Shown in pieces: positions 44,525-57,130 of a stretch of 60,000 nucleotides of DNA. The stretch is from contig OU612071.1 of assembly GCA_914767715.1 (NCBI GenBank), forward strand, positions 22,009,681 through 22,069,680, read 5' to 3'. The position numbers were made by a program, and so were the translations under genes. Within the stretch, counting starts at the first letter, position 1, and each line of letters begins with the position of its first letter. The notes beneath the pieces are model-generated. The model had not been told where the DNA came from and searched no databases. It worked only from the letters and a program-made list of their open reading frames with translations. The DNA comes from Membranipora membranacea (taxonomy: Eukaryota > Bryozoa > Gymnolaemata > Cheilostomatida > Membraniporidae).

Positions 44525-45831
44525 TTTCAGTGTATACTATCTTTTCTAGCGAGCTAGTAATTGTTTTCTAACATCATTTTTTTACACTATCACACTGTAA
44601 AACAGAGCAAGATGTGCTAGCTCTAGTTTTTATTTCACTATTTATCTTACACTGTCTCATCTGCTATCACTAGTACTGACAGGAAATTAAAGTCATTACA
44701 ATAACAACAAATCCATGTCCCTACCATCGTTATAAAGAGAGCATATGTGATATTATATAACATTTTTTATTGTATCACTAGACATATTATGTCTAGTGAT
44801 ACTTTAAAATGTTTTCATACAGTAACTGAATGATATGGTCTGTCAAATACCAGGCAGTAATATCCTCAGCGCTACATCAGTATACAATCAAATATCAGAT
44901 ATGTCATAGCACAGTGCGATTAACCATGTAACACAGGACCATCTTCTTATGTCAGCGTGTTAATCAGTGTCAAAAATACTTCTGATTTAATTTGAGCCTG
45001 ATACTTACTCTGTGCAAATGATGAATTTTAATCGTAAAAATAAACTTATAAACCTTATTCTTAATATGATAAAGCTATAGATGATTATGACACGAAGTGA
45101 GTGACATATAACCTGATAATTCATTACTTAAATTTACAACATCATCAGTCTAGGTTATGGCCAGTGTCTTTGCATACAGCCTGGCCTATCAGCCTCAAAT
45201 AGTGTAAACCGGTTGCCTTGAGAACCTTATCTCAACAAAGTTTGGAGACCAGTCAAGTCATAGAAAGTGTGTCTTTTAAAAGAAGGGCCTACTAGATTTG
45301 TTACAAATTTGTTAATCCAGACGTTCTGCAATATATTTTTTAATTATATTCAGGAACTCACTAGCTGTAACTCCATTATAGTCAAGTCAAGCATCAGCCA
45401 TCAAACAATAATTATAAGCAGCAACAACAGCATTGTGCAGCACATGAGGTCGGTAAAAGTTATGATTAGGGCATGGACAGTCCCTGAACCCAACTGAAAT
45501 ATTGGTCTGTTTTAGTTCTATAATCTATAAACACGAGAAGAGCTGCTGATCTCTCTTGTCACCAGAGAGCCAACCTTCAACACATTTAGGGTCATACCTA
45601 GCATAATCTGTCCAGTCTCACCATATCAATATAGTAAAGGTGCTGGGACCCATGAACCTCAGTCCTGCTACCATACATTAACCAGCTATAATCATAAAGG
45701 ATAAATGGCATGCATGTACTAAATTTAATTTCTACTAGCAATTAGATTTCACATTTCACCAAGAGGTCACAAGTATGCACCTTTAACTATCAGACCACTC
45801 TGACTCCGTTCCCAAATTAAAATTTAGCTCC
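44525..45831. other. No gene recognised
   Basis: About 1.3 kb without a convincing open frame, RNA gene or terminal repeats. A short perfect inverted repeat (CACTAGACATA and TATGTCTAGTG, about 44776-44802) can form a hairpin. Confidence 0.45.
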
Positions 45832-45904
45832 TGCCCGAACAGGGACTCAAACCCTGGACCCTCAGATTAAAAGTCTGATGCTCTACCGACTGAGCTATCC
45901 GGGC
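45832..45904 (-). tRNA. tRNA-Lys (anticodon UUU)
   Basis: 73 nt on the minus strand. The acceptor stem GCCCGGA pairs with TTCGGGC (one G-U), and the discriminator is A. The D-arm is GCTC...GAGC with AGTCGGTA, the anticodon stem CAGAC/GTCTG holds loop TTTTAA with anticodon TTT, and the T-arm CAGGG/CCCTG has loop TTTGAGT. A and B boxes are intact, there is no intron, and a run of four T lies about ten bases downstream as a Pol III terminator. All positions fit a functional tRNA-Lys. Confidence 0.93.
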
Positions 45905-45939
45905 TACTTAATTACTGTGCAGGCTCGTAGTATTCGCCA

Positions 45940-46665
45940 ACATCCCCACCACAGGTCTACTCCAAAACCTAGGACTTCGGCAATGTTTGGTTGCCCCCCT
46001 TGAGTTTTTGTTGTTGTTTTGTTCTTTGAAGGTAATTCATAGTTGAGAAGACGCATCCAAATTTCATGGTCTCTGGAGTCAACAGAACCTGTTGCTCACT
46101 CAGCAAACAATTTCAGTTCATAAATCTTTTACAATTATGTGCGGACCGGATATCTCAAAAAAATGGCCAAGGCTTATAAACACATTCAGGACAAAAGGAT
46201 TTTTACCAATAAACAAGCTCTGAGGCTTTGTGCTTTAATTATTGTCAGGATTCTTATTGGTTCCAATTGGATTACAAGACCTTTCATTGGTTCATCCGTT
46301 GGTTGTATTTCCTTAAAATATACAGTAGGGACACATCACGAAAAATCCTGAAAGTGTTTATAAGCCTAAGCTATTATTTTTAAATATCCGGTCTGCGCAT
46401 GATTGTAAAAGATTTGTGAACTGCAATTGTTTGCTGAGAGAGCTACAGGTGATTAAATACATCAAATGAGGTCTGTTTGTGCAGCTTTGGAGGTAGTCTT
46501 TCAAACAGAATACTCAGGGAAGTGCTGTCCAAATTTCTGTTGCCTTCAGAAACCATGAAAGTTGGATGTGTCTTCTCAACTATGAATTACCTTCAAACAA
46601 CGAAACTCAAGGGGGCAGTCAAACATTGGCAAAGTCCCAAGTTTTGGAGAGGACCAGCTGTGATG
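45940..46665. repeat. Fold-back (large palindromic) repeat next to the tRNA gene
   Basis: Arms of roughly 250 bp mirror each other: CTCAGCAAACAATTTCAGTT at 46095 against the inverted form at 46415-46440, GAAGGTAATTCATAGTTGAG at 46028 against CTCAACTATGAATTACCTTC near 46575, and CCAAAACCTAGGACTTCGGC against the inverted form near 46630. The loop is about 150 bp. No TIR-type ends or target duplication are clear. It starts about 35 bp from the 5' end of the tRNA-Lys. Confidence 0.75.
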
Positions 46666-46726
46666 CCCACATTCCCTTTTACGCAGAGTACATCATGCAG
46701 ATTTCAGATTAAAACACCTTCCTCAT

Positions 46727-46866
46727 AAACCTGTAATTCAAAATGGGAAGACGTACAAGTATGTGCTGATTGTCATGGATATATTATTTAGTCACTATGT
46801 TTGGCTCCAGGCGTGGCCAAAAGATCTATGTGCATTAGTTTGTCACAAGGTTATAAAGTCTCTCCA
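46727..46866 (+). pseudogene. DDE integrase-like fragment
   Basis: The plus-strand frame reads NGKTYKYVLIVMDILFSHYV, then WLQAWPKDLCALV, resembling the start of the retroviral-type integrase core (Y-x-x-V-x-x-D-x-x-S-R-Y-x-x-x-x-x-L), where the Asp is the first catalytic residue. After HKVIKSL the similarity stops. It is too short to say whether it came from an LTR element or a Ginger-type transposon. Confidence 0.45.
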
Positions 46867-49800
46867 GGCTTCAAGGAAAGTATGTGTTACAAAAAATCAT
46901 TTGAGGTCACACAGGAAAGGGTATGTTGGGTTCATAGATTTGAAGGTGACGTTAGGAGACATGCTGGTATCGCACTAAGTAGTCTTCAAGGTCGATGCAA
47001 ATATGAACATATGATGTTTTTGAGTAACTTATGGATAGTGTGCTACTGGAGTTTACGACATTGACAAATTATAACAGCAAGTACCTGGTAGAACAATCAA
47101 TCCTGGTAAATGATGCAACAGATATACGTTAATCAAGAGCTCAATTACCAGTACCTTGTCTTCCCTCAAGACGCACCACAAGCTTGTCAGTGGGCGTACT
47201 GGATCGAGATGGGTTGGCTTTTTATTAAACTTCAGAAAGGATATTTATAAAACTACTGAAACTCGCAAGCAAAATTATTCACACTGTGTTTCAAGGCTAG
47301 TTGATTTAGACCCCCCTCCTCCCATGCCTGTCAACACAATCCCCCGGCCCCGTAGCGATCGAAATTTGTGTAATTTGTAGCCTCAGGGCATGATACAGGA
47401 TAACCGCCCCCACCTATGACACCAAATGACTGCTGAGAACTAAGGCTATATTAAATCCGTAAACTTATAGAGAAATCTAGACTGGCTCATTGTTAAGCAA
47501 CCATACTAAAAATAGTGTCACAGTTAATTGTTGGGAATTCCCATGACGTTATGTCCTTGTGAGGCGCAGTCAGGTGCTTGTATGCTCACTACAAAATATG
47601 GGCTGTGATGAAAGTTTGTAACACGATTATTTGGACCCAACAGAACCCATGACACCGTCAAAAATTAAAATGGGACGTTAATAACATTTTTAATTTAATG
47701 AAAAACACAAAAAAGTAGGGAGCTGCAAAAATAGTACATTATTCAATAGGAATAACAAAGCATGAAACATCATAACTTCATAATTGAAGGAAAACTCCAG
47801 GTAAGTCAATGCGATATAATATGATACTTTCATCCATCCCTTCCTGCCTTGTGCGTGATCAGTCGACTTCTTAGCTTATATAGGTTGAATAGATATAGTT
47901 TAAGAACGGTAACTTAACATATGTGTACGCATATGACGGTAGAAGGTGTGTCTTAAATATGTTAGATGAAAATTGAGGGTGATGGAGTTAGCCTATTTAC
48001 GCAAATGCTTTTTAGTGTGCGGGTGGCAATGCAAGCCTCGAGTATTGTGCAAAGTGACAAAAGTGACTTAAAAGTGGTTTAAAATACACACACATCCATA
48101 CACTATCTAAACAATATCTAACCTGAAACAATGTAATAATGGGGTTGGGGACAAACTCCCTGATCTACAAAGAAGGGGCTCCTCGCGTATTATACTGAAT
48201 ATTGAAGATTGAGTGTTTTAAAGTTGAAAAAAAGAATTAGTCAGATTAAATGAAAAATCAATAAAAGATTTTAGACTGAAATTCAGTCAAACAATTTGGA
48301 ATTAGCTATTCAGATTAGGTGTTTTGGACGTACAACTCCAAGCAATAACAAACTTAAACTCGTCAGCCTATCAAAACATAACCAAAACTCAAGCACATGG
48401 GTCATTCTAAGCAGAAATGAGCTTAGATAACACCACGATCCAGTTGTTTTGAAGAATTAAGTCTGAAGATGGAAGTTTTAAAATTGAAGATTGCGCTATT
48501 TTCTCTGAAGAAATTGAAGACAGCTTTGTGTGCAGGGAGCCCAAAAGAAGCAATACAATAAATTGACAAAAAGTGAAAATCAAAAGAGTTGTCTGCACTC
48601 TGCCCTATATATTATTTTTGTGAGAATATTTTGACCAATCAGATAGATCAGAACATATCTGAACTTTAACCTGGCACATGGATCAGTCAAGACAGGGAGT
48701 ACTCCTTGGTCAAGATATGACTCGTTGGTGCAGGTGTGACTGGTGGTTGGAAGAAAGGGCCTAACAATGTATTCCGACCATGTTGATGACGAATGTCTAG
48801 TGCATGTGAGTATTTGTACAACTATATAGAGTGTGGAATTTAAGTAGATGGTATCTATTTTTGTTGTTCAAGCAGGGAGAGTTCTCCCTGGTTCAAGGAG
48901 AAAAGATTTTTTTACTCCTTGACCTTGGTTTGTCTATTTTTTTCATCTTCTATCTATAAATTATTTGCACACAAAGAAGTAGGCCTAATACTTATGGGTT
49001 ATCTGTTGCAAATAACTATATAACTGCTTTTTGTTGCTGCTTATAACAAATTGCTACTGGTGGTGTGGGTTCGAGGAAGGGCCTGGTTGGTAGGAGTGTG
49101 AAGAGGGTTTAGTGTTGACTGCTCATTGTCGCAGTGTTTCCAAAATTATATTGGTGTCGGCCATGATGTTTGTTCGTTTGCTCCAGTACCTCAAAACCCA
49201 GCTGCATGTCATTGACCCATTGTTGGCTTGGATTGTGTAGAGAACGTGTTCATGTTTGAAGCCTAAATAACTCAGGTACGCTGCCTGTGTAACAAATTAG
49301 ACCATATAGATGTGTGACTGGTTTTGATGTTTCTGTCTGAATGTTGTTTGATCCTGGTTTAATTTGGCAGCAATGTACAAGAGATAATCAGACTACAGGC
49401 AGACTTAAATCGCTCTGTCGCTTTAGACAAACATGACAAGATGGCTGGGCTCTATATCTGGTTGTGCATCACCTTGCACGCTGGGTTGGTCTGGGGGACC
49501 CTGAAAGTCTCCTGCCGGCGTCACACTGCCGCACCCAACTCGCTGAAGCTCTTAAAATTTTGTTTTTGTTGTTAATTATTATGTGATAAGTGTAATTTGC
49601 CCCATTCTAGCTAGTGTTTCACAGAGTGTTAATTTTGTAACACAGTTAAAAATGAATGCAATTGGTTTAAATAGGAACTGTCAAAGTGAAACCACGAAAA
49701 ATGTGTTAATATCCTTCGACTTTTTGCTTTGAGTTAATCTCTATTTAATCTCTAATTACTCAGGAGCTATTGTGGATTTCAACTCGTTTCCAAAGTTTCT

Positions 49801-50239
49801 AATGCTAGGCATATACGCAAAATGTATGTCTATGACATCACACCAATGAACTAAACCTAGTTCATTGATCAAACCCCCTGCGCAAGGTCCTCGAGGGAGC
49901 GTCAGCAAGGCCTTACTTGGATAAGTTACAACTTCAGTCCTGATTGACCAATTGAGCTGTTCTTGGGCTCATTTTGAAGCTTACAAGCCGGAGCAGTTCC
50001 TCTGATTATTTAAATGTTTATTTCATGCATGCTCTTATATAAGATTTGTAATCACAGTTAACAAGAAAATCACAGTATTTTCATTGCTTCCGAGCCCTGT
50101 CTAGGTTTTCATCAGTAGGATACTGTCGGCTAGGTTTTGCCTATGTGATATCTCCCAAACCGTTTCTCTGCATGGATATCCAAGTGGATGGTTTGAGTTT
50201 TCTATCTCATCTCAGAAATTTTTGCATTTTCGAATATAT
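46867..50239. other. About 3.4 kb with no gene recognised
   Basis: There are scattered short open stretches (47156-47380, 48407-48598) without motifs. A hairpin-like AGGGAGAGTTCTCCCT lies near 48876. Nothing here supports a gene call. Confidence 0.45.
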
Positions 50240-50560
50240 GATATGGGAGGGTGTTGTTGTTACTTATGGCGTGAGAAACAGGGGCTTTGGCGTAGAGTTC
50301 GAAGGTTATAAGGTGGTGGTCTGAGTAGCCAGATTGGTCAGGACTAGATCTAGCGTATTGCCATGTCTGTGAGTTGACCCTCAGACATTTTGTTCTAAGT
50401 CAGAGGAATCTACAAGGTTAAGCAAAGATTTGTGTAATGCAGGATCTTGGAGAATGGTTACTCAAGTCAATATCTGGAAGATTGAAGTTGCCGACAATTA
50501 GATTGTTACAAGAAGGCTGATATAAAATTAGCAGAAAGAAGAGTGGGAAAACTGAGTTGA
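50240..50560 (-). pseudogene. Non-LTR endonuclease fragment
   Basis: The minus strand, over two frames, gives LIVGNFNLPDIDLSN, LNLVDSSDLEQNV, HRHGNTLDLVLTN and SDHHLITF. These are the central and last motifs of an APE-type LINE endonuclease (GDFN-x-P-x-I-x-W, LD-LVLTN, SDH) in the right order and spacing. Stops and frameshifts interrupt them, and no RT follows. Confidence 0.65.
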
Positions 50561-52908
50561 TTTCCCTCCAAATGAACAGAGCCTGAAGCTAGTAAAATTA
50601 TAAAGGTATCGTGTGGCTTTGGCTTTGGGGTATAGGCCTACATTAGATAGGGTAGAATAGGCTCAGATATAACTGATTACTTCAATCATACTATAGATAT
50701 TTTGAAGCTGCACAAACCTCCAGCATGGTTTTTATGTTGACATCAACAACATGAGTCTTTTGTTTTCATCTTACTTATCAGTGGTTGGTTTTCTATGAAA
50801 AAGAAAAAATAGCTGAGAATAGCTTGTTAGGATTTCAATGAATTTTGGCCTAACATCTCATGAATTGGCTTTTGTCATCGTCATAATGTTACATAATCTT
50901 GTCTTTCATTCATTACACCAAAGATTACTAATACTTTGATTACACTATAGCAAATATTATTGACTACTGTGTAGATGTGAATAGTGTTGTTCAAATAGCA
51001 TAACAATTAAACTGTGAATGTCTGTTTTCTCCTACACACAGTGATGAAAGCCCACAGAGAAGAACATGACAGGAGAGCCAGGCATAGGTGGATTTTTTCA
51101 TCCAGCAGTCATTGATGGTTGTGTGTTTAACATGATGTGTACGAAGAAATACATCGCTGTAGGACAGCAGGTAGGAAAAACTATTGTTATTATTCTCATT
51201 CCTAAAATATGTTAAACAAAACAGCTCAAGGCTGACTCTTTTTGGGGCGGGGGATGCATAGCACTGAATTTGAATTGATTTCGCAGCTAATCTCACCTGT
51301 ACTTTTTTAGAGAAGTCGTAACACCATTATCTAGACCAAATTGTAAGGTAGCTTGATGCTCAGCATCAGGCCACCCACTAAGCTGAGGATAGAATCTAGC
51401 TGTCACCTGGTGATGACCACAGCTGTCAACTAGTGGTGTCTAACATCAGCAGCTAGGTGAATTATGGCTGATTGGGTACTAACTAAACTGTCGTACTTGT
51501 TTGTTTGCTGTCGATACCGTAGATGAATATTGCTGCTGTAGAAGTCTAAAATCCATGTTCACAAGTTTTGAGAACTGTTTGACTAGTATTTCAACTAAGA
51601 TAAACCATTTTGATATTTGTAGATTGCAGTAGGCCTACTTGAAGGTACACTGAAGATTTGGGTCTGATATCCATAGTTGAGAACTTAGAACATGTGACTG
51701 ACTGCAGGCTATACCTACAGATAATTCCATAGTATGACTCATCTTCACTGAGCTGTGAGTTTGATTTCAGTTCAAAAATTGAGATGTAGTTGAGTAATTT
51801 CATAGTATTTCCCCAACATTGCCACCATTTGTTTTAGACCAGTGCTTGATTGTTAGCAGCTAGTTATTTTTTAGGATGTAATATTTTGATCAACTAGAAT
51901 GTTCCTCATGCTGCATATCCTCAAATTACCAGCTATATTTACCCTAGACTGTCTATGCTTCTTGAACAAGATTTACATCGCTTTATTCGGTGTTAGGCAG
52001 GTGCTTTTGTACCATATTAGTCACACGGTTAGGCGGGTACCAAATTTTCCCTGTTAGAATTTCTCAAGCTGATCAAAGTGGTGATCATTTACCTTACAAG
52101 ATGTTGGATGGAGGGATTTATTGCTATCACTGACAATAAATCCGTGAAATTCGGTGTATACACTGGCAGAAGACAATACATAGAAAAATCAGGTCTCTGT
52201 GGTACAAGTCAAACAAGAATATTGTTTAGTGTGTGAGTCAGATGTCATAAAAGCAGTCTCGACCCCAGGCAACTCTGTACTTAAAGTGGGGTGCGGGCAA
52301 GGGGTTGCACGGGGATTAATCATGTGTAGTGACAGGCAAGACCATTGGCTGATCAGTGTAATTAGAGGCGGAGACTGGCCAGTTGACGTTGCATTCGGGT
52401 TTTACATGTCAAGGACTTGACATTTTTCTCAAGTGGTCAAGTGCCTTATATAAGAAATTGTGATTTGCAGACACCTATAAATAAAGTTGAATAGCAGGTA
52501 TGATATAGCTATTGTTATGTTGGCTCATCACACCTGGGATTATAGGATTTTATTACAACGTCCAATTTCAATCATGACAACGGTATCTAGGCAACCTCTG
52601 ACTCATCAATCATAGACGTCAAAATTGACCAATAAGAGCCCGTATAATTTGAAGCGGATGATTTGAAATCATTGGGACTTGGCAGTTTTGATGTATTTTC
52701 ACCACTTTCCAATGCGATTTTTGGAATAAAACTTTATTGGGCAAGTGTATCACACAAGTCCGCATTAGTATATCCGATTCCCATTAAAAAAAATCACTAC
52801 TGCTCCTCTTATTTCCGAAAAAGCCGGAGGAATTTGAATGCTGCTAACCCCATTTGAATTTGATATGGCTGGGTGATCGCTTTACATTGACTGGGCCTTA
52901 TATACCCA
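50561..52908. other. No gene recognised
   Basis: 2.3 kb without a supportable gene. Open stretches at 50991-51296 (minus) and 52199-52420 (plus) have no motif I can name. Confidence 0.45.
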
Positions 52909-53405
52909 TCAAGCCACTTTAATGGTGCGGTAATGTCTTGAAGAGCATTTATTTAGGAACTCATTTATAAAGTGGTCTTCATCGTGTATGTATCTGAGTG
53001 CGAGTGTCATAGTTTGAGTGGTCATCAGAGCATCGACATCAGGGTGCTCGATACCTAGCTTAATAGCGCCTTTAACAAGTTTACATATGTGCTTCTTATC
53101 ACTTGCAGAGATTGATGTAAGTAAGTATTGAGAGTATTGTAGAGATACAATATAACTTTTAAATAACATATTAGAAAGAGGCTTGGAACTGAGGTACACA
53201 AAACTTTATACAATATACCTCATTTGCGAGGCTGTTGCCATCATTGATTGCACATGTGCTTGAAAACGTAATTTTTCATCAACTGTGATGCCAAGATATC
53301 TCACTTTTTCACAATAGTAATATCGGTACCATTAAAAAACATAGCTGTAGTATTAGGTTCAACAAGCTGAGTTGAAAACATCATTTCTTGTGTCTTAGTA
53401 TAGGG
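52909..53405 (-). pseudogene. L2-like RT, 3' half, separated from its 5' half by an insertion
   Basis: Minus strand: KPYTKTQEMMFST, then ITIVKK with a stop, then VRYLGITVDEKLRFQAHVQS, YSQYLLTSISASDKKHI, GAIKLGIEHPDVD and RYIHDEDHFINEF, ending at a TAG. This is the post-palm and thumb region of an L2-type RT. Its 5' half resumes at 54075 after a 660-bp insertion flanked by TTAA. It is broken by at least one stop and one frameshift. Confidence 0.68.
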
Positions 53406-53410
53406 TTTAA

Positions 53411-54070
53411 AGTGTTTGTAAAGGGAACAGGTTTCTTGGTATCATTTTTGAGCTTGAAATCAGATTAAGACAGCTATCACACATGCATATGCATGAAAAA
53501 TAAGTCTTCAGGGTTACTTGGTCTGTTAGGTTTGGGGTTAAAAGTTAACATTATTGAGTTGCCTACTCATGCACAGCACAGCTAGTCCAGTCGATTTGTG
53601 ATGAGCCTGTTGTTAGGGAAATACCGTAATATTAGTGACTATTGTGGTTAGATGACAAATTTTGCACATAAATGACTATGTCACTAAGTCTGTTGATGAC
53701 ATAAAAGTTCAAAGAAAGTTTAATAATTTGAATGCACACTATTTGATGAGTTCAGACCGCTAATCAAAACAACCATTATTTCTGTTATGAGCCCATGTCA
53801 AAGAAAATATTATAAGAACCGCTGTACAACACAATCTATGACGTCAAAAGCGTGATTTTCATTTCAGGCAGCTGTGCTTGTTTGCTCTGTTTAAATAAAA
53901 TTACAATGGAGCAATGGTCTCTTCCTGCCGACAAAGCCTTGCTCATTTCAGATTTACCCAAAAATGGTCCATGCAATGCTTTATAGTTTGTGCAAAATTT
54001 TGCGAGAATATCCAAACGCTAGCCTCCAAAATAACATCCATACTGACAAATAACTCAAAAACTTGACAAA
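53411..54070. mobile_element. TTAA-flanked insertion inside the L2-like RT relic
   Basis: TTAA at 53407-53410 and at 54071-54074 bound a 660-bp block. Removing it with one TTAA rejoins the RT relic in register (LEIKPYTKTQEM). Its left end is AGTGTTTGTAAAGGGAACAG then GTTTCTTGGTATCATT, the same terminus as the 185-bp MITE at 5872-6056. The right end does not show an obvious inverted match, so it may be decayed. No coding sequence is seen. Confidence 0.6.
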
Positions 54071-54074
54071 TTAA

Positions 54075-54420
54075 TTTCAAGATTCAAGATTCAAATCACT
54101 GCATCGCTTAGATGACTGATTGCCTATGCAGCCAATGATGCAGGTGGCATCTGCAAGATACATTACTCAAATCAGAGGTAATCTTATTTGTATATACATA
54201 GAAATCAGAAGGGGGGATAAGCAACAACCCTGGAGAGTGCCAGTGCTAGTCATGATCTGTGTGGGCATGAAGCCGTCAGCTATTGTTCTTTGATTAAGCT
54301 TGGTTAGAAAACTGTATACACATTCAGTTACATTCGAGTCAAGATGAGATAGTTCTGAGATTAAATCTGGTACATGTATTGTGTTGAATGCCGACAAAAA
54401 GTCAAGAAAAGTTGCACAAT
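54075..54420 (-). pseudogene. L2-like RT, palm fragment
   Basis: Minus strand: LDFLSAFNTIHVPDLISEL (motif A), YSFLTKLNQRTI, TGTLQGCCLSPLLISMYIQ (motif B) and, after a frameshift, LADATCIIG, where the catalytic F/YADD has become ADAT. The GxPQGC-LSPLL style matches the L2/Maui group of non-LTR elements. It is truncated at its 5' end near 54420. Confidence 0.72.
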
Positions 54421-54796
54421 TAATGGCTCATTTTCAAAATCGCTGCCAGCAAAAGGGAAAGTGATGGCATGGTTTCAAAACTTGCACAATCCGAGAGTGC
54501 ATATCAGAATTAGTGGATGTACAAATCTTAAATGGTTGCAATAAACCCATGTTTATCACCCTTATAAAACTTTCATTGAAACAAAACTAAAGTTGTAGCT
54601 ACACAGGGCGATTTTTACATCAATTTGGGGTCACAAGTGTTTAATCGGTAGATCTGCACGAGTGATTACTCGTGTTAAGTGGACATCGAACTTGTTGGTC
54701 TTTTGCCCGAGTGATCTGGCCGATCCTCTATGCTGATTGGTTGTTGATTGCTTGCTTCAACAATTTCATCTATCAAATTGTGACAGGCTATCAAAA

Positions 54797-54958
54797 ATGG
54801 AGGAGTTGATACTATCTGTAGTAAAATCACATCCTCCTATTTATGATAAAAAAGACCATAACTACAAAGATAGGAGTGGTGCTGTAGTGAAAACATGGAA
54901 GGTAATAGCTGTATCACTTGGAAATGGAAGCTGTCCTGACATGACATCCATAGTATAG
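54797..54958 (+). CDS. Short MADF-domain ORF or first exon
   Basis: The ATG in AAAAATGGAGG opens MEELILSVVKSHPPIYDKKD, HNYKDRSGAVVKTWKVIAVS, LGNG and runs to TAG after 54 codons. This matches the first half of a MADF domain (L-I-x-x-V-x-x-x-P-x-L-Y-D-x-x-x-x-x-Y-x-D, then W-x-x-I-A-x-x-L-G), a DNA-binding module of Adf-1-type regulators also found in PIF/Harbinger accessory proteins. Family members continue with K-x-R-W-x-x-L-R-D, which is absent here, so either a splice donor before the stop was missed or the copy is truncated. An in-frame start at 54737 would add 20 residues. Confidence 0.5.
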   Translation: MEELILSVVKSHPPIYDKKDHNYKDRSGAVVKTWKVIAVSLGNGSCPDMTSIV

Positions 54959-57000
54959 CATAGGAAAATCAATTTTACAGAAGACTGAAATTTTATTTGG
55001 TGAAGATTCAAAGTGACAAAGACCCGGATTTAACATGACATCCATATCTGGTCATTTGTTAACACGCCCATTAAATATCATTGGTCAATCGATTGAACTG
55101 AGGGAGTTCATTGGTCAATCTAGGCACCTGATTTATGACCCCACTATGACTCACTAGACCATCGTGTACTAACTCATAGGCATGTATAGCAGTGTGAGAT
55201 CGGCTGAGCATGTCTAGACATGTCATCGGCCTGTGATTACATCACTCTGTATACCCACAGCTTAATTCTTCGATTCTGGTACATGAAAATCAAGCTTTGG
55301 ATATTTGTAATGAGTCAATTGATAAGAATAGGGCTTTTTGGCAATACAAACGGTTCGAGGATATTTTCAGATATTAAGATTTGCTTTATGTGTTGTATAA
55401 CATTAAAGTCTCTTTTATGAAACAACAAGGATAACTAATAAATTCTTCCAATAGCAACAGCAAATGATTGTGTATGTGATGGTATGGTATGTCTAGTTAA
55501 ATCACATTTTGCAAGGTTTGAAACAAAATCGTTATCCAATCGCCACTCTGCTGATCAGAACACACAAACAACTTGGACCTATAAAAACCCAAATAAAGCC
55601 ATTTTAATCTGACTGTTCCCTACTGGTAGAGTTGGTCTTAAATTGAAGTATATATTCTGTACTGTTACTGTAAGCGCACGTGTAGGGAGTGCCAAGAGGT
55701 TTGCAAACACTGTAAGCTCCCCACCTGGCTCCATGTTGTGGTAGAGGCCTACATCCAGATGCTTTGACTATAGGCCTACAGCTGTTCGACCAAATCATTT
55801 AAAATCCTTGCTTCCACCCTCCCTAATTCCACTCACATTACTTGTTGTTACTAAGTTATTCCCACATGAGAAAGTAGAAGACAACTTGCAAAGATCAATT
55901 CCACTTATTTCATTGCATGAGTGCTGTCAATACTAGTGACCTCAAACATGCTTTGAATCATTATAATAAAAGAAAGCTTCAGCTTCATTCATATTTCTTG
56001 TCTTTTGCAGGTGGAGGCACATGTTAGTATTGCACAATCCCCCAGTAAGACCCGTATTCTCGTTGGTAAATGAAACTCTACATCGTCCTATGGAGACTGA
56101 TTATGTAGATCAGCTATAAAATATGTATTGTCAATGGTTCACAAACAGTCAGTAGGTCTGAGGTGATAGGAATATTACTTTGAGCCTCAAGCTCTAAACC
56201 AACATCCTTCTCTGCCTAGTTCAAACGATTCTATGTCAAATATTGCAGATTAGTCAATTGACCTTGTCCCTAAACACTCATTAGCCTATATGGTAAAAGA
56301 ATGTTGCGCCTCTATATAATACTGTTTTACGGTTTATAAAAACATTCAACTGTCGTTGCCTGTCTCCCCCATCTTGTCCTCTTGCGGAGACTATCGTTAG
56401 ATACAACAAGTATATGATGACCAACCTGGATAGTTAAACTCATGATTTACAGTTTTTACACATATCAGGTTGTGCAGTGTTGCATAAACAATTAAGAGTC
56501 TACCTGAAATATGCAGTAAATGGACTTGTGGATCTGAACCTGACACAATATAAAATTACTGGGTCAGGATCACAACTACAACTTCTTAATCAAGATATTT
56601 TCCACAATAATGGTGTGATAATGTTTTCATTTACATCAAGTAATCAAGTGTGACGACTATGAGATGTCAACGCAAAAAGATGTGTTGATTTTATACAGAG
56701 TTACCCGTCACGGCTCAGTATCATGAAATACTGGTGAGTTATGTGCAGTAAGACCAGAGACCATAGAAAGTATACGTTCTCTGGTCAGACTGGTATGGCT
56801 GTCATTGCAGGCAGTTTACATCTAATCTATTTAAACAATTAGCAATAAGTTACAATTTAATTTCTGCGAACAGCTTTGGAAACAAACATAACAGCTTAGA
56901 TGTCTTTCTATCGCTGAGGTCATCATAACAAAGATCTTAAAGGTTTTGTAACAGGTGTGACATGGTGAACAATGTACCACTACTGATGTTACATGTGGAG
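54959..57000. other. No gene recognised
   Basis: 2 kb without an open frame with motifs, RNA gene or terminal repeats. Confidence 0.45.
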
Positions 57001-57130
57001 AGTGCCCTCATTGAATTCTGTATAGCTCAATGATGATAAACTGAGGCTTCATATCAGCACTGTCACCTAATGGGCTAATTATCTGCACAGAACGATTTTC
57101 AAAATCAAAATGCGAAATCAAAGCACCAGA
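57001..57130. repeat. Partial copy of the 16.4-kb palindromic MITE
   Basis: GTGCCCTCATTGAATTCTGT then ATAGCTCAATG, the stretch TGTCACCTAATGGGC and AACGATTTTCAAAATC follow the left arm of the 16374-16715 element in order. The mirrored arm is not found downstream, so this is an end fragment. Confidence 0.6.
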
